NCBI RefSeq assembly: GCF_011762155.1 | Contig: NZ_JAASQL010000007.1 | Location: forward strand, 1 to 64,000 | Length of the DNA stretch: 64,000 nucleotides | Direction of reading: 5' to 3' | Source of the DNA: Wenyingzhuangia heitensis | Lineage (GTDB): Bacteria > Bacteroidota > Bacteroidia > Flavobacteriales > Flavobacteriaceae | In this document: positions 7,307 to 16,462 of the stretch, one piece after another | Layout: the number at the start of each line of letters is the position of its first letter | Numbering within the stretch: position 1 is the first letter of the stretch | Translations under genes and position numbers: made by a program | Notes under the pieces: model-generated | Database searches by the model: none | What the model was told of the DNA's origin: nothing | What the model saw: only the letters and a program-made list of their open reading frames with translations

Positions 7307-8746
7307 TTATTTAACGACTGATATTTTTTTTGTAATTGTTCCGTTTGTAGAAGATAATGAAATAATATAGATTCCAGTTTTTAAGAAATCAGTATTAATA
7401 GTGTTTGTAGTACCAACAATAAGTTCTTTTTCTAATAGTGTTGTTCCATAAAAATCAATAACTCTTAAATAAGCTTCTTTAGCTTTATTATATACATCAA
7501 TGGTTAAATCTTTATCCGACTTTGTAAATTCAGGAAAATCTAATTTAATAGCTTCTTGATTATTTACTTGATTAGAATTACTACTCGCTTTGGTAGAATA
7601 TATCAATTTATTATAATCAATATTGGTGGTGTTTACAAAAGGATTTCCGTGAGTTTGAGAAGTTACATTAGGTTCGTATTTATCTGCACCTCTGTAAATT
7701 TTATTTCCTAGATTACAACGTGGAGTACCGCTAAAGGCATTATTGGCTACATTATTGTTATAAACATAATTATCTCTAACAGAAGGTGCGTGTTGTGTAG
7801 ACCAGGGTCCCATAACCACATATCTTCTTCCTGCAGATCCACTTAAATATGAGGGCAGTGTAATTCTGTTTCCTTCTATTAAGTTGTTTCCTTCGTCTGC
7901 ATTGTGAAAATTAACATCTCCATAAATATCATTATCATATACTACATTGTATTCACAATATTCTCTTTGTAGTGCAAAATGTCTTAAACCCCTAAACTCA
8001 GAACTGTAAACCAAACAGTCTGGACTTTGAATTGCAAAATAACAACTACCTCCACCACCTTTGTTCCAACAACCATCAGTATATAAATCTCTAAAAGAGT
8101 GATGGCTACCCGACCAAGTAGAAACGGGACTGTTTCCAGAATTTATAATATGAACATTGTCCATATAGCAGTTTTTTGATCGAACAATTTCTACGGTTTT
8201 TGCATTGTAACTTGGTTTTGCATTTGTCATTAAGGCATCATTAGGATCTCCTTTAGTTCCCCAAAAACGAAGGTTTTTTAAACCAGAAGTTTGGGAATTA
8301 GAATTGTTAAGATCTTTAAAAGAAACCACACTACCACTATTCACCTCAACTCTTAAAATGGTATTGGTAGCACCTTCTCCAATAACACTGACTCCTTTTT
8401 TCATGTGAATCGTATTTTTAATGGTATATGTACCTTGTCTAATTCTAACAAGACCACCAGCACCACCACTTTCTGTAACCACTTTATCAATTGCAGTTTG
8501 TATTGCTGCCGAAGCATCTAAATTAGTGTTAGAAAAAGGAAGTACTTGCTCGTAACCATTTCCTGTTTTTCTAATACCATTTATAACTCCTGCATTTGCC
8601 CATCTTTGACGTTTTGATTGAAAGTTAGTAATATTTACATTCACAGTATTAGAGCTATCAAATTCTCTTTCTCCATCACCAATTCGGTTTTGAGAGTACG
8701 TTATATTACTAAATGATAGAATAATTATAAGAAACAGTTTTTTCAT
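7307..8746 (-). CDS. Secreted right-handed beta-helix (pectin-lyase-fold) protein with T9SS tail
   Basis: This 479-residue protein has a signal peptide (about 1-18, ending TYSQ). A pectin-lyase-like beta-helix region spans about residues 60-380. It opens with GGLVRIRQGTYTIKNTIHMK and continues with turns such as NNLIEGNRITLPSYL. The last 75 residues form a type A T9SS sorting domain with LKTGIYIISLSS and ending KKISVVK. It is the last gene of the leftward PUL series, 78 nt after the jelly-roll protein. Its position and export suggest a surface or released lyase or hydrolase acting on the PUL substrate, but I cannot assign a CAZy family or catalytic residues. It is not an obvious relative of the two other beta-helix proteins in the locus. 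Confidence 0.75.
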   Translation of the reverse strand: MKKLFLIIILSFSNITYSQNRIGDGEREFDSSNTVNVNITNFQSKRQRWANAGVINGIRKTGNGYEQVLPFSNTNLDASAAIQTAIDKVVTESGGAGGLVRIRQGTYTIKNTIHMKKGVSVIGEGATNTILRVEVNSGSVVSFKDLNNSNSQTSGLKNLRFWGTKGDPNDALMTNAKPSYNAKTVEIVRSKNCYMDNVHIINSGNSPVSTWSGSHHSFRDLYTDGCWNKGGGGSCYFAIQSPDCLVYSSEFRGLRHFALQREYCEYNVVYDNDIYGDVNFHNADEGNNLIEGNRITLPSYLSGSAGRRYVVMGPWSTQHAPSVRDNYVYNNNVANNAFSGTPRCNLGNKIYRGADKYEPNVTSQTHGNPFVNTTNIDYNKLIYSTKASSNSNQVNNQEAIKLDFPEFTKSDKDLTIDVYNKAKEAYLRVIDFYGTTLLEKELIVGTTNTINTDFLKTGIYIISLSSTNGTITKKISVVK

Positions 8747-8824
8747 TGTATATATTTTTAATTCGTTATTCGGATTTCAGTTTTAAAGGATGTATAAATC
8801 TTTCTTAATCTGAAAAGACATTCA

Positions 8825-9802
8825 TTATTGCACAACTATTTTTTTGGTCAAAATACCATTACTGCTAGAGGTAATTTTTAAAATATAAATTCCTTTGGCA
8901 AAGTTTTTTACATTAATAGAAGTTGTTTCTTTACTGCTGTAAATAGATTTACTGGTTATATCTATAATATCAATATTGGCTATATCAATATTTTTTAAAT
9001 TGTTGATGTGAATTTGATCGGTAACAGGATTTGGGTAGATTGAAAAAGATTCTTTTCCTAATCTAGAAGCTGATAAAGAAGCATCAGAAAAAAACTTCAC
9101 ATCGCTAATACTCCAGTTTCCATTTCGGTTACTAGAACCACTAAAAGCACCCTCGTTATGAAATTCAAACTGAAAAGCCAACGTAAATTTATCAGCACCG
9201 GTATCACCAATATAGGCAGATAAGTCTAATGTGGTTAATGTCCAGTTCCCATCGTTTCCAAAACTAGCATTTGCCGTTTTTACAGCTGTAGTAATATCAA
9301 CAAACTCTCCAGAACCACCACCTTCTACAGGAGTTGTTCCATCGGTATAGTTTTTAGCAATTAACACTTTAAAAGGATCGTTGTTTACACCTTCATGATA
9401 TTGTTTTCTAGTAGCAAAAGAAACAAATAAGTTAGACAAACTAGAAATGTCAAAAGCATCCATTACAGCCCAGGCAACACCTTCATAATTTTCTCCTGCT
9501 AGGTTTCCCGTTAGCTTAATACTTCTTGGCTGTCTGGTATCTGTTCTAGCTCCATAATTGTTGGTGGGTCTTGTGTATCCTAATAGACTTGTACCTGGCT
9601 CTGTATTTTCATCGCTAGGAATCCCTTCAACTCTGGTAATAAAAGTCCCCAATCCTTTAGTGTCAGGATCATAAGTTGCAAAACCTGTGTATCCAGAATT
9701 TCCAGCATATCTAAAATCATCGTAATAATGAATGGTTTCTTGAGCTTTTGTTGTAAACGTACCTAATAGAATTAGAGCAATTAACAAAGTAAAATTTTTC
9801 AT
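8825..9802 (-). CDS. Secreted jelly-roll-like protein with T9SS tail, possible glycan binder
   Basis: This 325-residue protein has a signal peptide (about 1-20, ending TKAQ), a single beta-rich domain (about 25-245) and a T9SS sorting tail (FSIYPNPVTDQI near residue 252, ending LTKKIVVQ). No enzyme motif is visible. Its C-terminal half resembles the last domain of the locus's surface glycan-binding lipoprotein (24329-25855). Both have an A-x-YT segment, then an LDLS or LDLN turn, then FTLxF, and finish with an ISDVKF or ISDVHF strand. I infer a secreted binding module. A copy of the G-rich motif found before two other PUL units lies upstream at 9865-9893. The function is otherwise unknown. 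Confidence 0.65.
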   Translation of the reverse strand: MKNFTLLIALILLGTFTTKAQETIHYYDDFRYAGNSGYTGFATYDPDTKGLGTFITRVEGIPSDENTEPGTSLLGYTRPTNNYGARTDTRQPRSIKLTGNLAGENYEGVAWAVMDAFDISSLSNLFVSFATRKQYHEGVNNDPFKVLIAKNYTDGTTPVEGGGSGEFVDITTAVKTANASFGNDGNWTLTTLDLSAYIGDTGADKFTLAFQFEFHNEGAFSGSSNRNGNWSISDVKFFSDASLSASRLGKESFSIYPNPVTDQIHINNLKNIDIANIDIIDITSKSIYSSKETTSINVKNFAKGIYILKITSSSNGILTKKIVVQ

Positions 9803-9864
9803 AATGTATATATAGTTTTTTGATTAGTTAAGTGTAAAACTATTTATAGTCATGCTTAAAAATA

Positions 9865-9893
9865 GGGGGAATAAAGTGCTTTTAGGAGGGGGG
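9865..9893. promoter_or_regulatory. Candidate regulator site B (G-rich motif)
   Basis: GGGGG at 9865-9869, then AATAAAGTGC and TTTTAGGAGGGGGG (9880-9893), 63 nt upstream of the ATG at 9802. It aligns with sites at 25916-25940 and 19290-19316, each before a PUL unit. I infer binding by the HTCS; this is untested. Confidence 0.4.
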
Positions 9894-9968
9894 AATTATT
9901 CTTTAGGTAGGATTAATACTAAGTTTATAGTCATTTATTGATAAAACCTAAATTTTAGTGATGAGGTA

Positions 9969-12900
9969 TTAATAAATCTGAACTTTTCTTTTAAAGACTT
10001 TTCCTGATTGTGTACTTACAATCAGGAAATAAATGCCTGTATTTAAAAACTTGACAGGAATTGGTGTCGTGTCTTTTTGACGATGCATAGTTTTGCCAAG
10101 AATATTTACCACAGCAATCTCTTTTGCTTTTAATGTGGAATTAAGAGCAATATTTATAAAATCATCACTTGGGTTTGGATATACGTTCACAAGACTTTCG
10201 TCTTTTTCAGTAGGTTGGGGAGCAGAAGCTGTTTCTCTTTTAATAAGTTTTAAATCTACTGGCAAACCATCTTTACAACTAAGGTGAATTGTAGTTGTTG
10301 TATCTTCATTTGTTAAGGTTGTGTTTTCTGAATTGGAATTTTTTAATTCCCAGTTACCATTCAATACAAGAGAAATTGTTACCGGTTGGCTTCCATTATC
10401 TCCATCAAAATTTAAATCAGGATTTACTACAGATACATTTAGGTTTGTTCCTGTTTGCTCCGTCATTACCAAACAAGGTTGGTTGTTAGATTGTAGTGGG
10501 GTTTCACTTCCGTAATTTCCTGCTCCAAACAAAGCATATCCATGCATATTGTTGTAGTGAACAATGTGTGCAGTTTCATTTTTTTGAATAACGGTATAAA
10601 TAGCCGTATTTGTATTCTGCATTTTGGTGTTCAAATCAATCATTTCTGTCTGATTTGTTTTAGGAACAATCACATATTCATACTCCTGATTATTAGGATT
10701 CGTTCCGTGGTCTATATACGCTGAAGCAAAATTTCCTGTGGTAGTTCCACCTTTTCCGTTTTCGTTAGGAGAGATTTGGTTTTGTCTATCAATATTAATT
10801 TGCTGATTATTTTTTACATAATAACCAGTACCGTAAGCATCTAACAACCAATGGTGAGTTGTGTTGTCTAAAGTAGCTTGATAAGGAAAACTAGTTGTAG
10901 AATTGGTATCAACCACAATGGCATCATTTTTACTGTTTAACTGATTTTGAAATAGCGTAGTTACCGTTTTGTTAGTACCCTCATTATTGTTGATGTTAGA
11001 ACCCAAACAAATTAATTTTCCATCAAAAGCAAAAACAGATTTTTTGAAAGTAAAACTTGGATTGTGGCTAGCCGTGATGGCATTTTGTGTAAAATCCATC
11101 CCAAACATTCCATAAGTACCTTCTAATTTTTCTTCTATATAATAATCAGTTTTCTTCCCAAAACGAAGAGCTGCAGCAAAATTAGCCTCTGTTTTTTCAT
11201 CTTGTCTGCTTTTAGAAGCTTTTAAATCCTCAAAAGGCAAAACAATAGTAGTGGCTCCAGGAGTTAGGTTCCAGTTCCATCCATTTTTATGGGTTCCAGA
11301 AGCATCTTGTCCGTCTTTGTAAATAATTTCTACAGAGCCGTAACTTTGGTAACGTCCGTACCTGTTGTCTGATCCATAAATTTCTGTTCCCCAAAAATAT
11401 TTGTTAAAACCTTTAATTCCGGCCAGCCAATCGTCTTGTCTGTACGTTCCTAAATTGGCAAAGTTTATCTGCCAAAAACCGTTGGGTGGAGTTTCGGTTG
11501 CGTACTGGTTGGTTTGATTATTTCCTCCCGTAATATAATTATAAGCACCTATCAAATCGGTATCAACAGGATGGTACATTCCTAAATCTTTATAAGCGTT
11601 GCTAATGGAAATAGCGTTCATAGGAGAACGACCCGACAAGCCGTTAGGAAACGTATTCTGATTCATGTTGATACGAGCAACTTGTAATATTTTTTTTAAA
11701 GTATCTCTTTTGTCTTCAGACACTGCATAGCTACTTCCTGAAAGTAAATTCAATGCTTCGGCTACACTTTTATAAGCTCCAAAAGCATATTGTGGATAAT
11801 ACACATTGTGATGAAAAGCAGTATAATCTACCTTTAAACCTTCTCCTTCTTTAGCATAAAGACTCAACCAATTGTGAAAATAATGTTGCAATCCTTTAAG
11901 ATATTGTACCCTTTCGGCATCGGTGTCTTTGTTTAGGCAAGCACCTAAAAGTGTTACAGATCTTGTCAACCCATCATCAATATTGCTAAGGTGAGCAGTA
12001 GGATGCCAAATAATATCTATAGCCGTTAACCATTCTGCCATTTTTTGAGCTGGATTCCATAAGTTGGCGGCAACCAATTCCTCTCTCATTAAATGTACAG
12101 ATTTTATAACGTTTCTACATCGGTAACCTACATGGTGCAAGGTTTCTAAACAGCTACCATCTGCATATCCTTGATCTAATAAATAACGGATGGTGTTTAC
12201 ATAATAAGTAAGACTGCTAGCGTTGTTTTTGTGTTTGTAATCTCTTGCCAAGGTGTAAATAAAATCATCTACAACAGCAATAGAATTGGCATCAGAATAA
12301 TCGGTTCCAAAAAGTGGTTTTCCTGTAACAATACCATCTACATACTTTATTTCTTGATGATTGTAGGCACTTACAGCACTATTTACAGCAGAGTTTCCTG
12401 GTGCATTGCCAAGGATAGCATTGGTGTAAGCATTTTTCACTTTGGTTAAATCGTTTATTTCTTGAGTTGTAGGAGTGGTTAAGCTAATGGTTTTTGGTAG
12501 GGATTGAAAATACATCATGTCTGACCAATGTTTACCATTGTCTGCATTTAAATACGGAAGTTGATAATCTGGAGAACGATACGTATTTCTAGCCATAGTG
12601 TAATCCACGTAATCAAAAAAGAAAGTACCAGTGCCGGTGTTGGGAGCTTTTATTTTTAAGGTGGTAATGTTAGTGGATGTTTTATTTCCAGACATTTCGT
12701 GCTTGTAACTAGCTGATGCAGCTCTCCAACCCGAAAAATTCACATAAAAATCATAGTAAAATTGTTTGGTTCCTGTGTTGTCATAAAACTCAACTTCTAA
12801 TTTCTGATTGGGTAAAGCATTGGTGTTGTAAACCCACATTCTAAACATGTTTTCATAATATCCAAGTACTTCAGATGGAGTCAAACCTTTATTCTGCAAG

Positions 12901-13100
12901 TTAGAAATCGTTAAAACATCATTTGCATTCCAGTTCCATTGCAAGCATTTTTTGTTGTGTTTGTAATGTAGGGTTGATATGGCTAAATTTCCAGTGGCTG
13001 CATTCCAATTGCTAGGAACTGTAGAAACTTCAAAAGATTGATCTTGCGATTTTGCCACCAAAGAAATTAGCAAAGCAAGCAAAAAACTATAAGTCTTCAT
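9969..13100 (-). CDS. PL8 polysaccharide lyase, chondroitin ABC-type, T9SS-secreted
   Basis: This 1043-residue protein has a signal peptide (about 1-18), an N-terminal beta-sandwich (about 20-170), an alpha/alpha toroid (about 190-560), the PL8 central and C-terminal beta domains, and a T9SS tail (VNVYPNPSDDFINIAL near 970). Catalytic residues expected from chondroitin ABC lyase are visible: His and Tyr in FHHNVYYPQYAF (about 428-437), Arg in LSGRSPM (about 492) and Glu in LEGTYGMFGMD (about 658). GATTIVLPFEDL and KLICLGSNINNN also match that enzyme. PL8 enzymes cleave chondroitin sulfates, dermatan or hyaluronan by beta-elimination, leaving an unsaturated uronic acid; xanthan lyases share the family. 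It lies 21 nt after the beta-helix lipoprotein gene. Confidence 0.9.
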   Translation of the reverse strand: MKTYSFLLALLISLVAKSQDQSFEVSTVPSNWNAATGNLAISTLHYKHNKKCLQWNWNANDVLTISNLQNKGLTPSEVLGYYENMFRMWVYNTNALPNQKLEVEFYDNTGTKQFYYDFYVNFSGWRAASASYKHEMSGNKTSTNITTLKIKAPNTGTGTFFFDYVDYTMARNTYRSPDYQLPYLNADNGKHWSDMMYFQSLPKTISLTTPTTQEINDLTKVKNAYTNAILGNAPGNSAVNSAVSAYNHQEIKYVDGIVTGKPLFGTDYSDANSIAVVDDFIYTLARDYKHKNNASSLTYYVNTIRYLLDQGYADGSCLETLHHVGYRCRNVIKSVHLMREELVAANLWNPAQKMAEWLTAIDIIWHPTAHLSNIDDGLTRSVTLLGACLNKDTDAERVQYLKGLQHYFHNWLSLYAKEGEGLKVDYTAFHHNVYYPQYAFGAYKSVAEALNLLSGSSYAVSEDKRDTLKKILQVARINMNQNTFPNGLSGRSPMNAISISNAYKDLGMYHPVDTDLIGAYNYITGGNNQTNQYATETPPNGFWQINFANLGTYRQDDWLAGIKGFNKYFWGTEIYGSDNRYGRYQSYGSVEIIYKDGQDASGTHKNGWNWNLTPGATTIVLPFEDLKASKSRQDEKTEANFAAALRFGKKTDYYIEEKLEGTYGMFGMDFTQNAITASHNPSFTFKKSVFAFDGKLICLGSNINNNEGTNKTVTTLFQNQLNSKNDAIVVDTNSTTSFPYQATLDNTTHHWLLDAYGTGYYVKNNQQINIDRQNQISPNENGKGGTTTGNFASAYIDHGTNPNNQEYEYVIVPKTNQTEMIDLNTKMQNTNTAIYTVIQKNETAHIVHYNNMHGYALFGAGNYGSETPLQSNNQPCLVMTEQTGTNLNVSVVNPDLNFDGDNGSQPVTISLVLNGNWELKNSNSENTTLTNEDTTTTIHLSCKDGLPVDLKLIKRETASAPQPTEKDESLVNVYPNPSDDFINIALNSTLKAKEIAVVNILGKTMHRQKDTTPIPVKFLNTGIYFLIVSTQSGKVFKRKVQIY

Positions 13101-13121
13101 AAGGTAAAGTTTTAGTTGTTT

Positions 13122-14786
13122 TTATTGAGCGTTTAATCGTAGCTCTAATTGAGTTTGGTACAAAGGAACCATCGGTTTTTTAGAGTTTAAACCTTCTACA
13201 TAAATCCATTCATCAGCACGATTTTTGTCTTGATGTTCAATGGTTAATAAGTGGTTTTCCTTTTTAGAATGCACTCCAATTACATTACTTCTTAAATATT
13301 GTTTGTGGCAATCTATATGCATTTTATTTTTAAATTTTATAGGATCTCTCCAAATCCAACTAGAAAATAACTCGTTGTAATTGTCATCTTTCCAACCGTC
13401 TAATTCTACATTCCAAAACGTGTTGTATTCTCCAGAATGTGGAATGTTTTGTGGGGCACCACCACCTGCAATTTTTTCTATATTTTGAATGTTTTCAAAC
13501 AAATTGTACATAGGCGGACAAAAACCAGCATCGGCCATTCCGTGTAAATCTATGGTTGATGGATATTTGTAAGAAATGTTTCTATATACGTTTCCAAAAG
13601 AGCAACCTTCTAATCCAGGACCGTGAGTCATTTTAGCATCTACTTGAATGTTTTGTACCAAGTTGTCTGAGGAATGATACATTTTAGGCGAATAATGCCC
13701 TGCTTTTCCTGTAATGTGAATGTCTTGAATGGTAACATTTCTACTGTTTACCAAATGTGTGGTTTGTGTGTAATTGTGTATGTGTATGTCTTTGATCCAT
13801 CCGTGAGAAACTCTGTGTAAATTAATAGCTCCCCAACCATAATCCATTTCTCTGTTTTGATGGTGTTTGTATTCCCCATCCCAAGCAGAACTAAATTTAA
13901 AATGTTCTACACCAATATTTGTTAGCATGGGAAACAATGCAATACTTGGGTTGTATTTTAAATCAATTTTTCTTCTAGTAGGTTGTTTTAAAAGTAGATG
14001 ATGTTCGTCTAGAATTTGATCAATTTCTACGGACCACTGAAAAGATTTGGCTTTTTCTTTACCTGCATTTAAATAATTAACTTGAAAAGGTTCAAAAGTT
14101 AAAGGATGCATTAAATCTTGCATTAAATTTCCATCATCTGTCGTATTTTGTAGGGCAACTATAATTACATCTTTGGGATGTAATCCTTTTGTAGAGGCTA
14201 CGGTTAAAATTTTAGTCCCTGCATTTACTGCTTCGGTAATGGTTGAGGTGGTTGTTAAATCTTCAAAATTATAAAAACTGTGAGTGTCTTGTAAATTTAG
14301 TCCAGAATGAAACACAAAAGGAGACAACCAAGGACTGTCCTCTTCTGCTTGATGTGTGGATGAACCACTAAAAATAACGGTACCATCATCCTTAGAACCA
14401 GAACCTCTTAATATAATATTGCTGTAGTTTATGTGTACAATTTGGGTCTGTGTAGTGTCTAAGTTTACATGAAAAGTTCCTTTGGGAAAAAACACAATTC
14501 CACCACCGTTTTTACCTGCAGTTTCTATGGTTGTGTTAATGGCTTGCGTGTCGTCTTTACCATCATTAGGAACGGCTCCAAAATCGGTTACGTTGTAGTT
14601 GGTGCTATGTATGTTGGGAATTGGTTTTTCGCCATAGGCATAACCCGCATAAGAATAATCGGGGAGGTTAGAGGCAATTCCTTTTTGTTTAAACTCCTTT
14701 AGCAAGTTAGGTTCCCACAATTTTTCTGTTTGCTGACAAGACCAAAGCAGCACAAAACAAACAAGGTAAAGAGGATTGGTTTTCAT
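13122..14786 (-). CDS. Beta-helix lipoprotein, candidate polysaccharide lyase
   Basis: This 554-residue protein has a lipoprotein signal (LLWSC, Cys about 17). YAGYAYGEKPIP precedes a pectate-lyase-3-like beta-helix beginning NVTDFGAVPNDGKDDTQAI (about 66-84), and the helix runs to about residue 500. It is a diverged paralogue of the protein at 16463-18022: the YAGY-Y-IP entry, the FGA-PND block, VFFPKG and the final QLxLRL are shared. It is probably on the cell surface, since many Bacteroidota lipoproteins are. The Bacteroides thetaiotaomicron chondroitin locus carries a non-PL8 lyase (PL29). I cannot tell whether this protein belongs to that family. Position between sulfatase and PL8 implies a role on the same polymer. 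Enzymatic activity is inferred. Confidence 0.7.
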   Translation of the reverse strand: MKTNPLYLVCFVLLWSCQQTEKLWEPNLLKEFKQKGIASNLPDYSYAGYAYGEKPIPNIHSTNYNVTDFGAVPNDGKDDTQAINTTIETAGKNGGGIVFFPKGTFHVNLDTTQTQIVHINYSNIILRGSGSKDDGTVIFSGSSTHQAEEDSPWLSPFVFHSGLNLQDTHSFYNFEDLTTTSTITEAVNAGTKILTVASTKGLHPKDVIIVALQNTTDDGNLMQDLMHPLTFEPFQVNYLNAGKEKAKSFQWSVEIDQILDEHHLLLKQPTRRKIDLKYNPSIALFPMLTNIGVEHFKFSSAWDGEYKHHQNREMDYGWGAINLHRVSHGWIKDIHIHNYTQTTHLVNSRNVTIQDIHITGKAGHYSPKMYHSSDNLVQNIQVDAKMTHGPGLEGCSFGNVYRNISYKYPSTIDLHGMADAGFCPPMYNLFENIQNIEKIAGGGAPQNIPHSGEYNTFWNVELDGWKDDNYNELFSSWIWRDPIKFKNKMHIDCHKQYLRSNVIGVHSKKENHLLTIEHQDKNRADEWIYVEGLNSKKPMVPLYQTQLELRLNAQ

Positions 14787-14808
14787 AATAATCTAGATTG
14801 ATGATTAA

Positions 14809-14852
14809 AATTCCCTTACCTAAATAATATAACATCAAAAGATAAGGGAATT
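14809..14852 (-). terminator. Intra-operon hairpin, possible attenuator
   Basis: AATTCCCTTA (14809-14818) and TAAGGGAATT (14843-14852) form a 10-bp stem with a 24-nt loop between the sulfatase and the beta-helix lipoprotein gene. In the leftward transcript it is followed by TTTTAAT, so it could act as a weak terminator, attenuator or processing site. Confidence 0.4.
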
Positions 14853-14882
14853 AAAAAGAGAGAAATTCTTTAGGAGCAAATT

Positions 14883-16445
14883 CTAATAAGGAATTAACTC
14901 GCTATATTTTTTTGTTTGAAACCAAGGGTCGTTTGTTTTTTCTAACAACGTAGCTAGTGTTCCTAACAATTTTTTACATGTTTTTGGAGCTTCATTCATG
15001 GTTATTTTGTGTAGCTGGTAAGGATCTTTTTCGTTGTCGTAGAAAAAGACTTGTTTAATGCTTTTCCCTTTCTTTTTATCCCATTGTTTTTTGTTTTCTT
15101 CTACACAAAACGTATACCTGTCTGTTTGTACACCTCTTGAATTTCCTAACATAATTAAAGCAGCTTCTGGCTTTTTAAGATTTGTTTTTTCATCTTTTAG
15201 AATAGGAGCGTAGTTGGTTCCTTCAATACTTGTAGGAATTTGATTATTGATTCCAGCCAACCCCATAGCGGTTGGTAACACATCAGGAGCACTTAAAATA
15301 ATGTCTTCAATACCAGGTTTTAAACCTTTTGGCCAGTGCACAATAAACGGAATAGCTAAAGATTCTAATTGCACTACATTTTTACCTGTTTTACCATGGC
15401 TACCTAACATTTCTCCATGATCTGAACTAAAAATTACAATGGTATTGTCTAGCTCTCCACTTTTTTCCAATTCATCCAACACCAAACCAATGTAATGGTC
15501 AGAACTAGTCACGTTTGCGTAGTAATGACGAGCATATTTTGCAACTTCCTTGTCAGCATTTTTACGCACTAACAAATCGTCATTAATGGTTGGAAATTTA
15601 TCTTTGTCATAATTTTCTCTTAAAACCTCCATGTCTGTGTTTTCATCATCCCAAGGATTGTGAGGAGGGTTCATTGCCCAAATCATACAAAAAGGTTTAG
15701 AAGTATCTCTGTGTTTGTCTTGGTTTTTTAGGTAATTGATTATGATGTTGGCTTCGTTTTTAGGAGAAAATATTTTAGGCAAATGCAATTCTCCATCTTT
15801 TTTACCCTCAATCACACTAGGGTCGTTAGAATAAATATGAGGATTATAATGTTCGTCTTTTAATGCCTGATAAAAATACTCTATTCCGTGTCTTTGATCA
15901 CTAGGAATATAAGTATCGTATTTGTTTACATGATGTCCGCCTGGAGCTTTGGTTGTTCCTACATAATTTCCTTTTTCATCAAACAAAGGATCGTTTTTTA
16001 ACCAGTGACATTTCCCAATGTATGCCGTGTTGTACCCTGCTTCTAAAAATAAGGATGGAATGGTTGGAATATCCTTCTTTAAGCTATGTTCTCTCCCTAC
16101 TTTACAATTGTTCCAAATTCCGTTTTGCTCTGGATACATACCCGACATTAACATTCCTCGGTAGGGACTACATAACGGAAAGTTACTAATGGCTTTGGTA
16201 AATACAACTCCGTTTTTAGCCAATTTGTCTATGTTGGGAGTAATTACAGGATCCGTTTTTCCATAAGCCAAACTCTTGTAAGGTTCTTCTGACCAAAAGC
16301 CTGCAGAATATCTCCTTAGCTGATCTGGAAAAATAATTAAGACATTGGGTTTTTTTTGATCCTTGTTTTTTTCTTTTTGTTGAGCACATGAAAGAAGGCT
16401 CATAAGGCTGAAAAAAGTTAAAGCTATATTTTTGATAGATTTCAT
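14883..16445 (-). CDS. Sulfatase (S1 family), lipoprotein
   Basis: The protein has 520 residues from the ATG at 16445 (MKSIKNIALTFF), which gives a proper lipoprotein signal (SLLSC); the upstream frame to 16484 would overlap the preceding gene. The sulfatase signature CSPYRGMLMSG (about residues 92-102) carries the Cys that must be converted to formylglycine. Metal and sulfate-binding parts include IFPDQLR, IGKCHW and SSDHGEMLGSHG. It removes sulfate esters from PUL oligosaccharides, probably in the periplasm or at the surface. S1 subfamily and sulfate position cannot be read off. It lies 17 nt after one beta-helix gene and 96 nt before the other. No maturase gene is in the window. Confidence 0.88.
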   Translation of the reverse strand: MKSIKNIALTFFSLMSLLSCAQQKEKNKDQKKPNVLIIFPDQLRRYSAGFWSEEPYKSLAYGKTDPVITPNIDKLAKNGVVFTKAISNFPLCSPYRGMLMSGMYPEQNGIWNNCKVGREHSLKKDIPTIPSLFLEAGYNTAYIGKCHWLKNDPLFDEKGNYVGTTKAPGGHHVNKYDTYIPSDQRHGIEYFYQALKDEHYNPHIYSNDPSVIEGKKDGELHLPKIFSPKNEANIIINYLKNQDKHRDTSKPFCMIWAMNPPHNPWDDENTDMEVLRENYDKDKFPTINDDLLVRKNADKEVAKYARHYYANVTSSDHYIGLVLDELEKSGELDNTIVIFSSDHGEMLGSHGKTGKNVVQLESLAIPFIVHWPKGLKPGIEDIILSAPDVLPTAMGLAGINNQIPTSIEGTNYAPILKDEKTNLKKPEAALIMLGNSRGVQTDRYTFCVEENKKQWDKKKGKSIKQVFFYDNEKDPYQLHKITMNEAPKTCKKLLGTLATLLEKTNDPWFQTKKYSELIPY

Positions 16446-16462
16446 TTTAAGTTTTTTTGTGA

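Noticed and set aside
7146-7370. Open frame of 74 codons across the SRP RNA
   Set aside because: It overlaps the SRP RNA and its terminator on the same strand and encodes no recognisable protein.
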